Shown in pieces: positions 37,325 through 45,509 of a stretch of DNA of 64,000 bases; within the stretch, counting starts at the first letter, position 1, and every line of letters begins with the position of its first letter. The position numbers and the translations under genes were made by a program. Origin of the DNA: an uncultured Flavobacteriales bacterium. GTDB taxonomy: Bacteria; Bacteroidota; Bacteroidia; Flavobacteriales; BACL11. The stretch lies in NCBI GenBank assembly GCA_905478765.1, contig CAJQJY010000003.1, positions 74,488 to 138,487 of the forward strand, read 5' to 3'. The notes beneath the pieces were generated by a model. That model had not been told where the DNA came from. It saw only the letters and a list, made by a program, of their open reading frames with translations, and did no database searches.

Positions 37325-37353
37325 CAAAAATAGAAATATTTTTATTTCAGCAA
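37325..37353 (-). promoter_or_regulatory. Promoter of tRNA-Ser (TTG-18-TATTTTTG)
   Basis: On the minus strand TTG (37353-37351) is 18 bases before a perfect -7 box TATTTTTG (37332-37325), which is 13 nt upstream of the tRNA. Confidence 0.65.
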
Positions 37354-37413
37354 TTAATAAGGAGGCTAAATTTAAAAGTAATGATCTATTTAGTTTACTT
37401 CTCTGATAAATAA

Positions 37414-38451
37414 TTAATTATCAAGTAAAATTCTTTTTTCTACTCTATTATTTTCAAAAATATAAAACAAAACTTCATGTTGTTTGATATTATTTACTTC
37501 TCTTCCAAATATATCTTTTACAGCAATTAGCTTTCCTTTTTTTGCTTCTGTCTCATCTACTGCTGAGTAATTACAATCTGTGCTAAAATACTGTTGCGAA
37601 TCTAATGGAGCCCAATTAGTTGTTTGAGTTAAATCACAAACTTGTATGCAAGTTAAATTCATATTTGCACTACAGTAAAAATTAGTAATATTACAATTGT
37701 TACTTAAATCTAATGTGTTTAAATTATTGTTAAAGGTTGGGGAAATTAAGTTTCCATTTCCAATACTGAGCCATTCTAAGTTAATATTATCACTTAAATC
37801 AATACTTTGCAATAAATTATCATGGCAAGTTAAATGCTTTAAGGAATAATTATTTTGTAAATTTATTGAAGAAATAGGATTGTTTTGGCATTGTAAACTT
37901 TCAAGGTTTAATAAAGATAAATCCAAAGTTGTAATTTGATTTTCGCCACAACTTACTGTTGCTAAAAATGTATTGTTTGATAAATCTAATGTTGTTAGTT
38001 CATTTCTAATGCAATTTAGGTTTGTTAATGCAGGATTTCCTGATAAATCTAAACTATCCAATAAATTAAAATTACACACAAGTGTTTGCAGAGAAAACAG
38101 ATAATCAACCTGTAAAGTTTCAATAGAATCTGAAGTGCAAATTATATGTTTTAAATTGCTATTGTTATTCAAATTTAAAGTAGGGAAATGATTATTTGAA
38201 CAATTCAGATATTGTAAATTATAAAAATCCTCAATTCCTGATAAGTCATATATTTTATAAATTGATGAAACACTGCTAATATCCAAACTATCAATACTAT
38301 TTATACTATCAGTAGCAACCGAGCCATCATGAATATTGTCGTATCCTAAATTTATAAGTTTTTGTTCAAAAATAGAATCAGGAATATAAGTAATTTGAGC
38401 ATTAATACTAAAGGATAAAAAAAGAAATAGAGATAAAATACTGGTTTTCAT
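37414..38451 (-). CDS. Secreted leucine-rich-repeat protein with a probable T9SS tail
   Basis: The protein has 345 residues from the ATG at 38451, which gives a clean signal peptide (MKTSILSLFLFLSFSINAQ). A start eight codons upstream overlaps the promoter. After a short N-terminal segment come about nine leucine-rich repeats of roughly 20 residues with the pattern LxxLxCxxNxLxxLDLSxN, a bacterial LRR type with Cys/Asn ladders. The C-terminal 50 residues (KDIFGREVNN, LFYIFENNRVEKRILL) resemble a type A T9SS sorting domain. Predicted to be exported and attached at the surface, probably for protein or cell contact. Confidence 0.82.
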   Translation of the reverse strand: MKTSILSLFLFLSFSINAQITYIPDSIFEQKLINLGYDNIHDGSVATDSINSIDSLDISSVSSIYKIYDLSGIEDFYNLQYLNCSNNHFPTLNLNNNSNLKHIICTSDSIETLQVDYLFSLQTLVCNFNLLDSLDLSGNPALTNLNCIRNELTTLDLSNNTFLATVSCGENQITTLDLSLLNLESLQCQNNPISSINLQNNYSLKHLTCHDNLLQSIDLSDNINLEWLSIGNGNLISPTFNNNLNTLDLSNNCNITNFYCSANMNLTCIQVCDLTQTTNWAPLDSQQYFSTDCNYSAVDETEAKKGKLIAVKDIFGREVNNIKQHEVLFYIFENNRVEKRILLDN

Positions 38452-38472
38452 AATCTTTAATTTTAAGTAATG

Positions 38473-38480
38473 CAAAGATA
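38473..38480 (-). promoter_or_regulatory. Candidate -7 element for the LRR gene (TATCTTTG)
   Basis: Perfect TAnnTTTG on the minus strand, followed by CAT, 21 nt before the ATG at 38451. Confidence 0.6.
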
Positions 38481-38504
38481 ATTAAAAATAGACTAGAATA
38501 ATTA

Positions 38505-38512
38505 TACATTTG
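38505..38512 (+). promoter_or_regulatory. Candidate -7 element for the acyltransferase gene (TACATTTG)
   Basis: Perfect TAnnTTTG followed by CAATC, five bases before the ATG at 38518. Confidence 0.6.
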
Positions 38513-38517
38513 CAATC

Positions 38518-39375
38518 ATGATTACAAAGATTTTCTACTATATCTTAATTTTACCTCTTTCTTTACTTCCCTATCCTTTGCTTTATCTTCTTTCTGACAT
38601 TATTTTTTTAATAATGTATCGCGTAATAGGTTATAGAAAAGAGGTGGTTTTTACCAATCTTAAAAACTCCTTTCCTAATAAAAGTAAGCAAGAACTAAAG
38701 AAAATTATGAGTGATTTTTATCGTCACTTATGCGACATAATAATGGAAAGTGTAAAGGGCTTTACCATCTCAGAAAAACAATTAAGGAAGCGCCTAATTA
38801 TTAAAAACCCTGAATTTAGTAATTACTTTGCTGATAAACGACAAAGCATAATTTTTGTTGGAGGGCATTATAACAATTGGGAAATATGTGCACAGGCATT
38901 TGCCATGTACTCCAAACATAAATGTATAGGCATTTACAAGCCATTGAGCAATGCTTTTATCAATGATAAAATTTATACTTCTCGCTCCAAATACGGAATG
39001 CATTTAATTTCAATGAAGCAAACCAAAAAATCATTTGAGGATGGAGATGAGCCTAAAGCAATTGTATTTGGTTCGGACCAAAACCCTGCAAACCCAAAAA
39101 GAGCACATTGGGTACAGTTCCTAAACCAAGATACAGGGGTTCTTTTTGGAGTAGAAAGATATGCCAAAGAATACGATTGGCCAGTAGTGTTTGTAAGTAT
39201 AAGTAAAGTAAAAAGAGGATATTACGAGGTGGAATACTCTTTGGTTACTGACAATCCTAATGAAGAGCCTCACGGGAAAATAACGGAAGATTTTACAAAA
39301 AGATTAGAACAAGATATAATAAACCAACCACAATACTGGTTATGGTCACATAAAAGATGGAAACACAAAAGATAA
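38518..39375 (+). CDS. Lipid A biosynthesis (LpxL/HtrB-like) acyltransferase
   Basis: The protein has 285 residues. An N-terminal membrane helix pair (about 2-35, FYYILILPLSLLPYPLLYLL and following) anchors it in the inner membrane. The active-site motif GGHYNNWE provides the H-x4-E catalytic pair, and GSDQNP and VFVSISKV are family-like. Such enzymes add a secondary acyl chain to lipid A or acylate related lipids. It overlaps the following glycosyltransferase by 19 bases, so the two are expressed together. Confidence 0.88.
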   Translation: MITKIFYYILILPLSLLPYPLLYLLSDIIFLIMYRVIGYRKEVVFTNLKNSFPNKSKQELKKIMSDFYRHLCDIIMESVKGFTISEKQLRKRLIIKNPEFSNYFADKRQSIIFVGGHYNNWEICAQAFAMYSKHKCIGIYKPLSNAFINDKIYTSRSKYGMHLISMKQTKKSFEDGDEPKAIVFGSDQNPANPKRAHWVQFLNQDTGVLFGVERYAKEYDWPVVFVSISKVKRGYYEVEYSLVTDNPNEEPHGKITEDFTKRLEQDIINQPQYWLWSHKRWKHKR

Positions 39376-40373
39376 AAACAGCAGTTGTTGTCCTTAATTG
39401 GAACGGAAAAGAATGGCTAGAGAAATTCTTGCCCAACTTGGTGAATCATAGCCAAGTGGCAACTGTTTTTGTAGCCGACAATGCCTCAACTGATGATTCT
39501 GTTGATTATGTAAAGATAAACTTCCCTACTGTAAAGATAATTGTTAATGCTATTAATGGAGGTTATGCTAAAGGGTACAATGATGTTTTAAAGCAGATTA
39601 ATGCTGAATATTTTGTGCTAATCAATTCTGATATTGAAGTAACTGCTGGTTGGCTCTCTCCTATTATTAGTTTAATGGATAGTGACAAACAGATTGCTTC
39701 CTGTCAACCTAAAATTTTAAATTACAATAGCAAAACTAAGTTTGAATATGCTGGAGCTAGTGGTGGTTTTATTGATAACTTAGGTTATCCGTTTTGTAGA
39801 GGAAGAATATTTGATGACCTAGAACAAGATAAAGGACAATACAATGATGCTGTTGAAGTGTTCTGGGCAACAGGGGCTTGTTTTTTTGTTCGTTCTAACC
39901 ACTTTTGGGAGCTTGGTGGTTTAGATGAAGATTTTTTTGCGCATCAGGAGGAAATTGATTTGTGCTGGAGATTGAAAAATAAGGGCTATAAAATTATGGT
40001 TCAGCCAAAGTCGGTTGTTTACCATGTTGGTGGCGGAACATTGAATGCTAGCTCTCCTTTTAAAACCCACTTGAACTTTAGGAATAACTTGTTTATGTTA
40101 TTTAAGAATTTACCAATTTCTTACCTATTTACAACAATTCCTATGCGATTAGTTTTAGATGGAGTAGCAGCACTTACTTTTTTAAATAAAGAAAAGGGTT
40201 TAGAACATGTATTGGCAATTGCAAAGGCTCACTTTTCTTTTTACTTTGCTATTCCTAATCTGATTGCTAAACGCCAAAAAATTATTCAAAAGAATAGTTT
40301 AGTTGGAAAAATGAATTGGTCTATTTTGGTTAAGAATAAGATGAATGGAATTAAGCAGTTTTCTGAATTATAA
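39357..40373 (+). CDS. Glycosyltransferase family 2
   Basis: The protein has 338 residues with a GT-A fold: VVVLNWNGKEWLEKFL at the N-terminus, VADNASTDDSVD, NGGYAKGYN, the DxD-like INSDIEV, and the acceptor-site region FWATGACFFVRSNHFWELGGLDEDFF in parts (FAHQEEIDLCWRLK). It is of the rhamnosyltransferase/WcaE-like type without clear transmembrane tails apart from a hydrophobic segment near 255-275. Donor sugar is unknown. Coupled to the lipid-A-type acyltransferase, it may act on lipopolysaccharide. Its stop overlaps the convergent gene by six bases. Confidence 0.9.
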   Translation: METQKIKTAVVVLNWNGKEWLEKFLPNLVNHSQVATVFVADNASTDDSVDYVKINFPTVKIIVNAINGGYAKGYNDVLKQINAEYFVLINSDIEVTAGWLSPIISLMDSDKQIASCQPKILNYNSKTKFEYAGASGGFIDNLGYPFCRGRIFDDLEQDKGQYNDAVEVFWATGACFFVRSNHFWELGGLDEDFFAHQEEIDLCWRLKNKGYKIMVQPKSVVYHVGGGTLNASSPFKTHLNFRNNLFMLFKNLPISYLFTTIPMRLVLDGVAALTFLNKEKGLEHVLAIAKAHFSFYFAIPNLIAKRQKIIQKNSLVGKMNWSILVKNKMNGIKQFSEL

Positions 40374-40832
40374 ATAGCTTTTAGCCCAACCATCCTTTAT
40401 GGGTTTTAGATAGTTGCTTAATTCTTCCTTTCTCTGAATAGTTAAATCATAAAAAAGTGTATCCTCATTTGCTATAAACCCTAACTTAAAAGAAGGTATG
40501 ACTTTTATAATTTCTCCTATTTTGCAAAATACATTTAAGCGATTCATTAAAGCAATGGATAAGTCTTTTTCTAATTCTTGTATTGTTTTTTGTAGTGTAT
40601 CAATAGAACAACCACTTGCTCCATTTTTATTTTCATCCAAAGCAATAACAATAAAATGGTTTTCTAAAATAGTAACCCCAGCCGTTAAAGGAACTTTGTG
40701 TGCATTCCACCCTTTTAGATGTTCAGCAATATAAGTTAGGATATGGTTTTGTTGGTCGGTAGTTAAAGCCTTTTCAGAAGCATATAGCCAAATACGAGAA
40801 GAATCAGGTAGCGTATGGAAATCTGCTAACAT
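40368..40832 (-). CDS. Conserved hypothetical protein (Flavobacteriia)
   Basis: The protein has 154 residues with no signal peptide or membrane helix. SSRIWLYASEKALT, HLKGWNAHKVPLTAGVTIL, FIVIALDE and ASGCSIDTLQKTIQELEKDL define a family I recall as widespread in Flavobacteriia and sometimes called ABC transporter ATPase, although no Walker A or signature motif is present. The single conserved Cys in GCSID could be catalytic. It overlaps the upstream Fe-S gene by one base and is the last gene of the amidase-mlaD operon. Function unknown. Confidence 0.65.
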   Translation of the reverse strand: MLADFHTLPDSSRIWLYASEKALTTDQQNHILTYIAEHLKGWNAHKVPLTAGVTILENHFIVIALDENKNGASGCSIDTLQKTIQELEKDLSIALMNRLNVFCKIGEIIKVIPSFKLGFIANEDTLFYDLTIQRKEELSNYLKPIKDGWAKSYL

Positions 40833-41608
40833 TATAGGTTCTCTGCAATCAGTTCAGCAATATCTTTAACCTGTGCTGCTCCTTCATTTACGGCCTTTAC
40901 TCCATCAGTCATCATAGTATTACAAAACGGACATCCAGTTGCGATAATATCAGGTTTCAAGGCCAAAGCCTCTTCCGTACGGTTGATGTTAATGTCTTGT
41001 GCCCCATTTTCTGGTTCTTTAAACATTTGAGCACCTCCGGCTCCGCAACAGAATGATTTACGCTTACTTCTTTTCATTTCCACTAACTCAACACCTAATG
41101 ATTTAATCAATTCCCTTGGCATATCATATATATTATTGGCTCTACCCAAATAACAAGGATCGTGATAAGTAACTTTTGTTCCCTTAAGTTTTCCAGTTAA
41201 TTTTAGTTTTCCTTCTGCTAATAATTCTGTAATAAACTCAGTGTGATGTTGAACTTTATAGTCACCACCCAAGCCTTTGTATTCGTTTTTAAGGGTATTA
41301 AAGGAATGAGGGCAAGTCGTTACAATTCGTTTTACATTATAGCCATTCATTATCTCAATATTTATCATAGCTTGCATTTGAAACAAAAACTCATTTCCAG
41401 CACGCTTTGCAGCATCTCCTGATGATGATTCTTCAGATCCTAAAACACCAAAGTTTACATTTGCTTTATTTAAGATTTGAACAAAAGCACGGGTAATTTT
41501 CTTTGCTCTATCGTCAAAACTACCAGCAGAACCTACCCAAAAAAGAACATCAGCACTTTTGCCATCAGCCATAAACTCGGCCATTGTTTTTACTTGTAAT
41601 TCATTCAT
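40832..41608 (-). CDS. CCG-domain Fe-S protein (HdrD/GlpC-like catalytic half)
   Basis: The protein has 258 residues and carries two cysteine-rich CCG modules: TCPHSFNTLKNEY with HDPCYLGR, and SFCCGAGGAQMF with TGCPFCNTMM. Such modules bind a special [4Fe-4S] cluster in heterodisulfide reductase subunit D, GlpC and LutA. The usual N-terminal ferredoxin domain is absent but is present on the membrane protein at 42022. The two probably form one membrane-bound electron-transfer complex. Substrate unknown; a quinone link is plausible. Confidence 0.82.
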   Translation of the reverse strand: MNELQVKTMAEFMADGKSADVLFWVGSAGSFDDRAKKITRAFVQILNKANVNFGVLGSEESSSGDAAKRAGNEFLFQMQAMINIEIMNGYNVKRIVTTCPHSFNTLKNEYKGLGGDYKVQHHTEFITELLAEGKLKLTGKLKGTKVTYHDPCYLGRANNIYDMPRELIKSLGVELVEMKRSKRKSFCCGAGGAQMFKEPENGAQDININRTEEALALKPDIIATGCPFCNTMMTDGVKAVNEGAAQVKDIAELIAENL

Positions 41609-41612
41609 AGTA

Positions 41613-42029
41613 TTATGATTTAAAAACTTGTATGGAAACTTCCTTCTCTACTAAATCTGTAAATTTACCGTCAAAACGAGTAGCTCTCACAATATGATTA
41701 TCTACCCAGTGATAATTTCCACCTCTTGGTTTACCCATTAAAAGTCCATGGTATTTAAAACCATTTTTTTCTAACCAAACTTCAGTAACTTCTCTATGCT
41801 CCTCTACTCTTGATGTGAAAAAGGTAATGTAATGCCCCTGTTCATACCATTTGTTTAAAGTATTTAAAGCATCAGGATATAAACTTGCAGTTGCCATTCT
41901 TTCTGGCTCCTCATTTGGAATGTCATCACAAATTGTACCATCAATATCAATCAGATAATTTTTAATATCATCAGGTAAGACTGGAGATATTAACTCTCCA
42001 TTAACTTTCTTTTCTAATAATTTATTCAT
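41613..42029 (-). CDS. HAD-superfamily small phosphatase-like protein
   Basis: The protein has 138 residues. Motif I is LIDIDGTICDD (Asp nucleophile and Asp acid/base), motif II is FFTSR, and GKPRGGNYHWVDN supplies the late Lys and Asp. It lacks a large cap domain, so it is a minimal HAD enzyme that may act on a macromolecule or a small sugar phosphate. I recall similar Flavobacteriia proteins labelled phosphoheptose isomerase, which the motifs do not support. It sits between the two halves of the Fe-S module, overlapping the upstream gene by eight bases. Confidence 0.75.
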   Translation of the reverse strand: MNKLLEKKVNGELISPVLPDDIKNYLIDIDGTICDDIPNEEPERMATASLYPDALNTLNKWYEQGHYITFFTSRVEEHREVTEVWLEKNGFKYHGLLMGKPRGGNYHWVDNHIVRATRFDGKFTDLVEKEVSIQVFKS

Positions 42030-43335
42030 CTTTCCAATTTAATCTGTCAGCTGCTGGGAATTGCCAAGGAGCTCCATTATTTTCAACATTTGTAAACATC
42101 ATATTCAGCTCAGTTGGTGCTGCTGATTGTTCCATCACTAAATATCTTCTCATATCCATAATAATGGATAAAGGATCTAACTCAATAGGACAAGCATCTG
42201 TACAGGCATTACAACTTGTGCACGCCCATAATTCCTCTGTAGTTATATAGTCGCCCAATAAAGATTTAGTATCCTCCTTTCCTTTTCTTTTATTTACTGC
42301 TATCTCAGTAATTCTATCTCTAGTATCCATCATAATCTTTCTTGGAGAAAGTAATTTCCCAGTATGATTGGCGGGACAATTATCTGTACACCTTCCACAC
42401 TCTGTACAACTATAAGCGTTTAGTAATTGTACCCAATTCAAATCTGTAGCATCTTTTGCTCCAAAAGATTCTGCTACAGGAGCAGTAGTTGGTGGTGAAG
42501 CATAAGGATCAGCATTAGGGTCCATCATTAATTTCACCTCATTAGTAACTGACTCCAAATTAGTAAACTGCCCTAAAGGGTTTAAATTAGCAAAGTAAGT
42601 GCTAGGGAAAGCAAAGAAAATATGCAAATGTTTAGAAATAAGAACATAATTCATGAACCCTAAAATTCCAATAATATGAAACCACCACGTAAATCGCTCA
42701 ATAAGAACTAAAGTTGAAGTTTCTAACCCACTAAAGAAAAACTGAAAGTATTGACTAATAGGAGTAGAAAATGAAGTAGTGTAGTGTTCAGCACCAGCTG
42801 CAATTAACAAGCTATCGGCCGCATTCATAATTAAGAAAGCTGACATTAATAAAATCTCAAAAACCAAAATAAGGTTTGCATCTGTTCTTGGCCATGCAGT
42901 CATTTCCTTACTCCAAAAACGCTTTATTCTAACAATGTTTCTTCTAACTAAAAAGATAATACAAGCCACTAAGACTAGAATTGCTAAAATTTCAAATGAG
43001 CCAATTAAGAAGTTATATAATTTTAAAGGTAGTATGGATGCTAAAAATCTATGGGTTCCAAATATACCGTCAACTAATATCTCAATTACCTCAATATTTA
43101 TTATAATAAAACCTAGGTAAAGTATGATGTGTAAAATACCTGCAATTGGCCTTCTTGTCATTTTGGATTGACCAATTGCTACTCGCAACATATTTTTCCA
43201 TCTATCTGTAGCTCTATCAGATCTATTTATATTTCTGCCTAGTTTTATATTCTCAATAATTCTTTTTAAGTTTCGGATAAAAAAAGAGATTGCAATAGCA
43301 AATACAATTAAGAATATTATATTTGAAATACCCAT
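42022..43335 (-). CDS. Membrane-bound 4Fe-4S electron-transfer protein
   Basis: The protein has 437 residues. About five or six membrane helices occupy residues 1-240 (including IAGILHIILYLGFIII and WWFHIIGILGFMNYVLI), with histidines that may bind heme as in the NarI/HdrE fold. The cytosolic C-terminal part has two ferredoxin motifs, CTECGRCTDNCP (about 305-316) and CTSCNACTDACP (about 365-376). It resembles HdrE fused to a ferredoxin domain and probably delivers or takes electrons from quinone, with the CCG protein at 40832 as partner. Start three bases after the MlaD-like gene. Confidence 0.85.
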   Translation of the reverse strand: MGISNIIFLIVFAIAISFFIRNLKRIIENIKLGRNINRSDRATDRWKNMLRVAIGQSKMTRRPIAGILHIILYLGFIIINIEVIEILVDGIFGTHRFLASILPLKLYNFLIGSFEILAILVLVACIIFLVRRNIVRIKRFWSKEMTAWPRTDANLILVFEILLMSAFLIMNAADSLLIAAGAEHYTTSFSTPISQYFQFFFSGLETSTLVLIERFTWWFHIIGILGFMNYVLISKHLHIFFAFPSTYFANLNPLGQFTNLESVTNEVKLMMDPNADPYASPPTTAPVAESFGAKDATDLNWVQLLNAYSCTECGRCTDNCPANHTGKLLSPRKIMMDTRDRITEIAVNKRKGKEDTKSLLGDYITTEELWACTSCNACTDACPIELDPLSIIMDMRRYLVMEQSAAPTELNMMFTNVENNGAPWQFPAADRLNWKDE

Positions 43336-43338
43336 ATT

Positions 43339-44298
43339 TTATTTTTTTGATTTTGACTCAACATAAGGTTTACTACCACCTATAATTGAAAAATTAACAT
43401 ACCTACTTGGATGCTTTTTAAAATCTTCCAATAGTTCAGCTAACTCACGAGTAGATTTTTCAAAGTTATTATATATTTTTTCATCTTTAAGTAGTAAACC
43501 TATACTACCTTCACTATTATTTATTTTATTAGTAATAGAGCTTATATTCTTCAAAGTAGATGCGATATCAGCTTTAGCTAATGTATCAGAAAGAGTAGAA
43601 AAATTAGTTAATATATTTTTAATATCTCCATTGCTACTTTCTAGATTACTAGTTATTGACTCTAAATTATTAACTACTTTAGTTATCCTCTCATCATTTA
43701 CAGCCACCATACTATCTAGTTTTATCATGGTTTCAGTAATTAAAAAAAAAGTTTTATCTAAACTTTGTAAACTATTCCTTAGGCTCTCTCTTGTGTCTTT
43801 ATTTAATACTGCCGTAACAATCATCATAACAGAATCCATTGAACCTATTAATTGTTCTGCTTTATTCTTTAATGGTAAAATTTGAGCATTTACTTCATCC
43901 TGCAAAGAGCCTTCAATACCCCCATTTAAGGTATCTCCTTCTGCAAGAAAATCGGTAGCATCACCTAGAAATAAAGAAATTCCTTTCGTACCCATGAGAT
44001 CCTGGTTTACAATCTTACATATAGTATTGGAAGGCACAGCAAATACTTTTTCAATACTAATAGTAACCAAAAGTTGCTGATTATTTTCAATTAACAAGTC
44101 AATATTACTTACCGTCCCAACTTTATAACCATTAACTAAAACAGAACTTCCAACTTGTAAACCTCCGATATTTTCATATTGCGCATAATAGGTTATTCTT
44201 GAACTTAAAATATTTAATCCTTTGAGATAATTAACTCCAATAAACAGAGCTCCAATTGTAATGATTGCAACTAAGCCAATCTTTAATTCTTTATTCAT
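43339..44298 (-). CDS. MlaD/MCE-domain protein
   Basis: The protein has 319 residues. One N-terminal membrane helix (about 7-24, IGLVAIITIGALFIGV) is followed by a single MCE domain (about 37-115, YYAQYENIGGLQVGSSVLVNGYKVG in pieces). A long helical C-terminal tail with heptads (about 125-290) probably oligomerises. MlaD-type proteins bind phospholipids in the periplasm and form the substrate-binding ring of lipid transporters between the membranes. The ATPase and permease partners are not next to it. Encoded between the amidase and the Fe-S module. Confidence 0.88.
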   Translation of the reverse strand: MNKELKIGLVAIITIGALFIGVNYLKGLNILSSRITYYAQYENIGGLQVGSSVLVNGYKVGTVSNIDLLIENNQQLLVTISIEKVFAVPSNTICKIVNQDLMGTKGISLFLGDATDFLAEGDTLNGGIEGSLQDEVNAQILPLKNKAEQLIGSMDSVMMIVTAVLNKDTRESLRNSLQSLDKTFFLITETMIKLDSMVAVNDERITKVVNNLESITSNLESSNGDIKNILTNFSTLSDTLAKADIASTLKNISSITNKINNSEGSIGLLLKDEKIYNNFEKSTRELAELLEDFKKHPSRYVNFSIIGGSKPYVESKSKK

Positions 44299-44300
44299 GA

Positions 44301-45470
44301 TTATTTATTTTTCATTTGCAAATCTAAGGCTTCTTGCATAGAAATCCTTTTATCTTGATAAAAAGCTACAACAAATGCACCTTCAAAACCTTTTTCACGC
44401 ATTTTAACTTTTAAATTATCTGCATTTAATTTATTATATTCATTGCCAACATAATATTTATAGGTCCCGTTTATTATTTCCTCATTAACATTCAAATTTA
44501 TAAAAGATTTATCAGATAACATCGACTTTAAGTATGTGCCTATCTGCACCTTATACACCACTTTACGAGTAGTAGTTTCTTTTTTAGGCGTTGGTATTTT
44601 TATGATTTCCTTTTCATTTACTACTAAATTATCAAGTTCACTAATATTTGCTCCATCTAAACTTTCTTTATAGCTTCTAAAACCTCTAAAAATAGCTGAA
44701 GCAATATGGTCTTTTCCTAATTCAGAATTCAAAAAGTCTTCCTCTTTTGGATTTGTTAAAAATCCTGCTTCAATAAGGATAGAAGGCATATTTACTCTGC
44801 TAATTACATAAAAAGGAGCTTGCTTAACTCCTCTACTTTTTCGTTTAGCTCTATTAGCAAACTCATCTTCAATTTTTTCTGCAATAGAAATACTTTGGTC
44901 AAGAAAAGTATTTTGCATCAATGAAAAAATAATGTAACTTTCAGTAGACTTTGGGTCAAAACCATCATATTTCTCTTTAAAATTGTCTTCCAAATACATT
45001 ACAGAATTCTCTCTTACTGCTACATCCATATTAGCTTTTAATTTACTCATCCCCATCACAAAAACACTTGCACCTGATGGATTAGGATTAGTAAATCCAT
45101 CACAGTGTACAGAAATAAACAAATCAGCATTTTTTTCGTTTGCCAATTCTGTTCTCTCCCATAGTTCTAAAAAAATATCAGTTTTTCTTGTATAGATAAT
45201 TTCAATATCAGCAAAAGCTTCTTTGATATAGTTTCCTAATTTTAGTGAAATATCTAATGCAATATGCTTTTCATATTGAGTATACCGCTTTGTACCCATA
45301 GTGCCTGAGTCCTTTCCTCCATGTCCTGGATCAATTACTATAGTTTTTATTGTATTATTTTTTTTCTTTTTATCATCAGCAAATAAGGGATTAACAAATA
45401 ATGCAGCTAATAAAATTAAGCCAAGTGCGTTTCTAGAAGATATATGATATAAATTAATTATTTTTGACAC
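44301..45470 (-). CDS. N-acetylmuramoyl-L-alanine amidase (Amidase_3)
   Basis: The protein has 389 residues from a GTG at 45470, with a signal peptide ending near LFAD (about 32). The catalytic domain (about 43-265) shows the zinc ligands: His in VIDPGHGGKDSG, the Glu after YTQYEKH, His in FISVHCDG, and the general-base Glu in ILIEAGFLTN. The C-terminal 90 residues (YKVQIGTYLKSM) look like a SPOR-type domain that binds denuded peptidoglycan at division sites. It cleaves the amide bond between MurNAc and the stem peptide. First gene of a six-gene operon; divergent from the LptD-like gene. Confidence 0.92.
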   Translation of the reverse strand: MSKIINLYHISSRNALGLILLAALFVNPLFADDKKKKNNTIKTIVIDPGHGGKDSGTMGTKRYTQYEKHIALDISLKLGNYIKEAFADIEIIYTRKTDIFLELWERTELANEKNADLFISVHCDGFTNPNPSGASVFVMGMSKLKANMDVAVRENSVMYLEDNFKEKYDGFDPKSTESYIIFSLMQNTFLDQSISIAEKIEDEFANRAKRKSRGVKQAPFYVISRVNMPSILIEAGFLTNPKEEDFLNSELGKDHIASAIFRGFRSYKESLDGANISELDNLVVNEKEIIKIPTPKKETTTRKVVYKVQIGTYLKSMLSDKSFINLNVNEEIINGTYKYYVGNEYNKLNADNLKVKMREKGFEGAFVVAFYQDKRISMQEALDLQMKNK

Positions 45471-45492
45471 GATTTTACGCTGTTACTATTTA

Positions 45493-45500
45493 CAAATATA
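45493..45500 (-). promoter_or_regulatory. Candidate -7 element for the amidase operon (TATATTTG)
   Basis: Perfect TAnnTTTG on the minus strand, 22 nt before the GTG start. It lies in the 39-nt gap shared with the divergent LptD-like gene. Confidence 0.6.
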
Positions 45501-45509
45501 CTACTTAGA

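Noticed and set aside
40368-40832. ABC transporter ATPase assignment for the 154-residue protein
   Set aside because: No Walker A, Walker B or signature motif is present.
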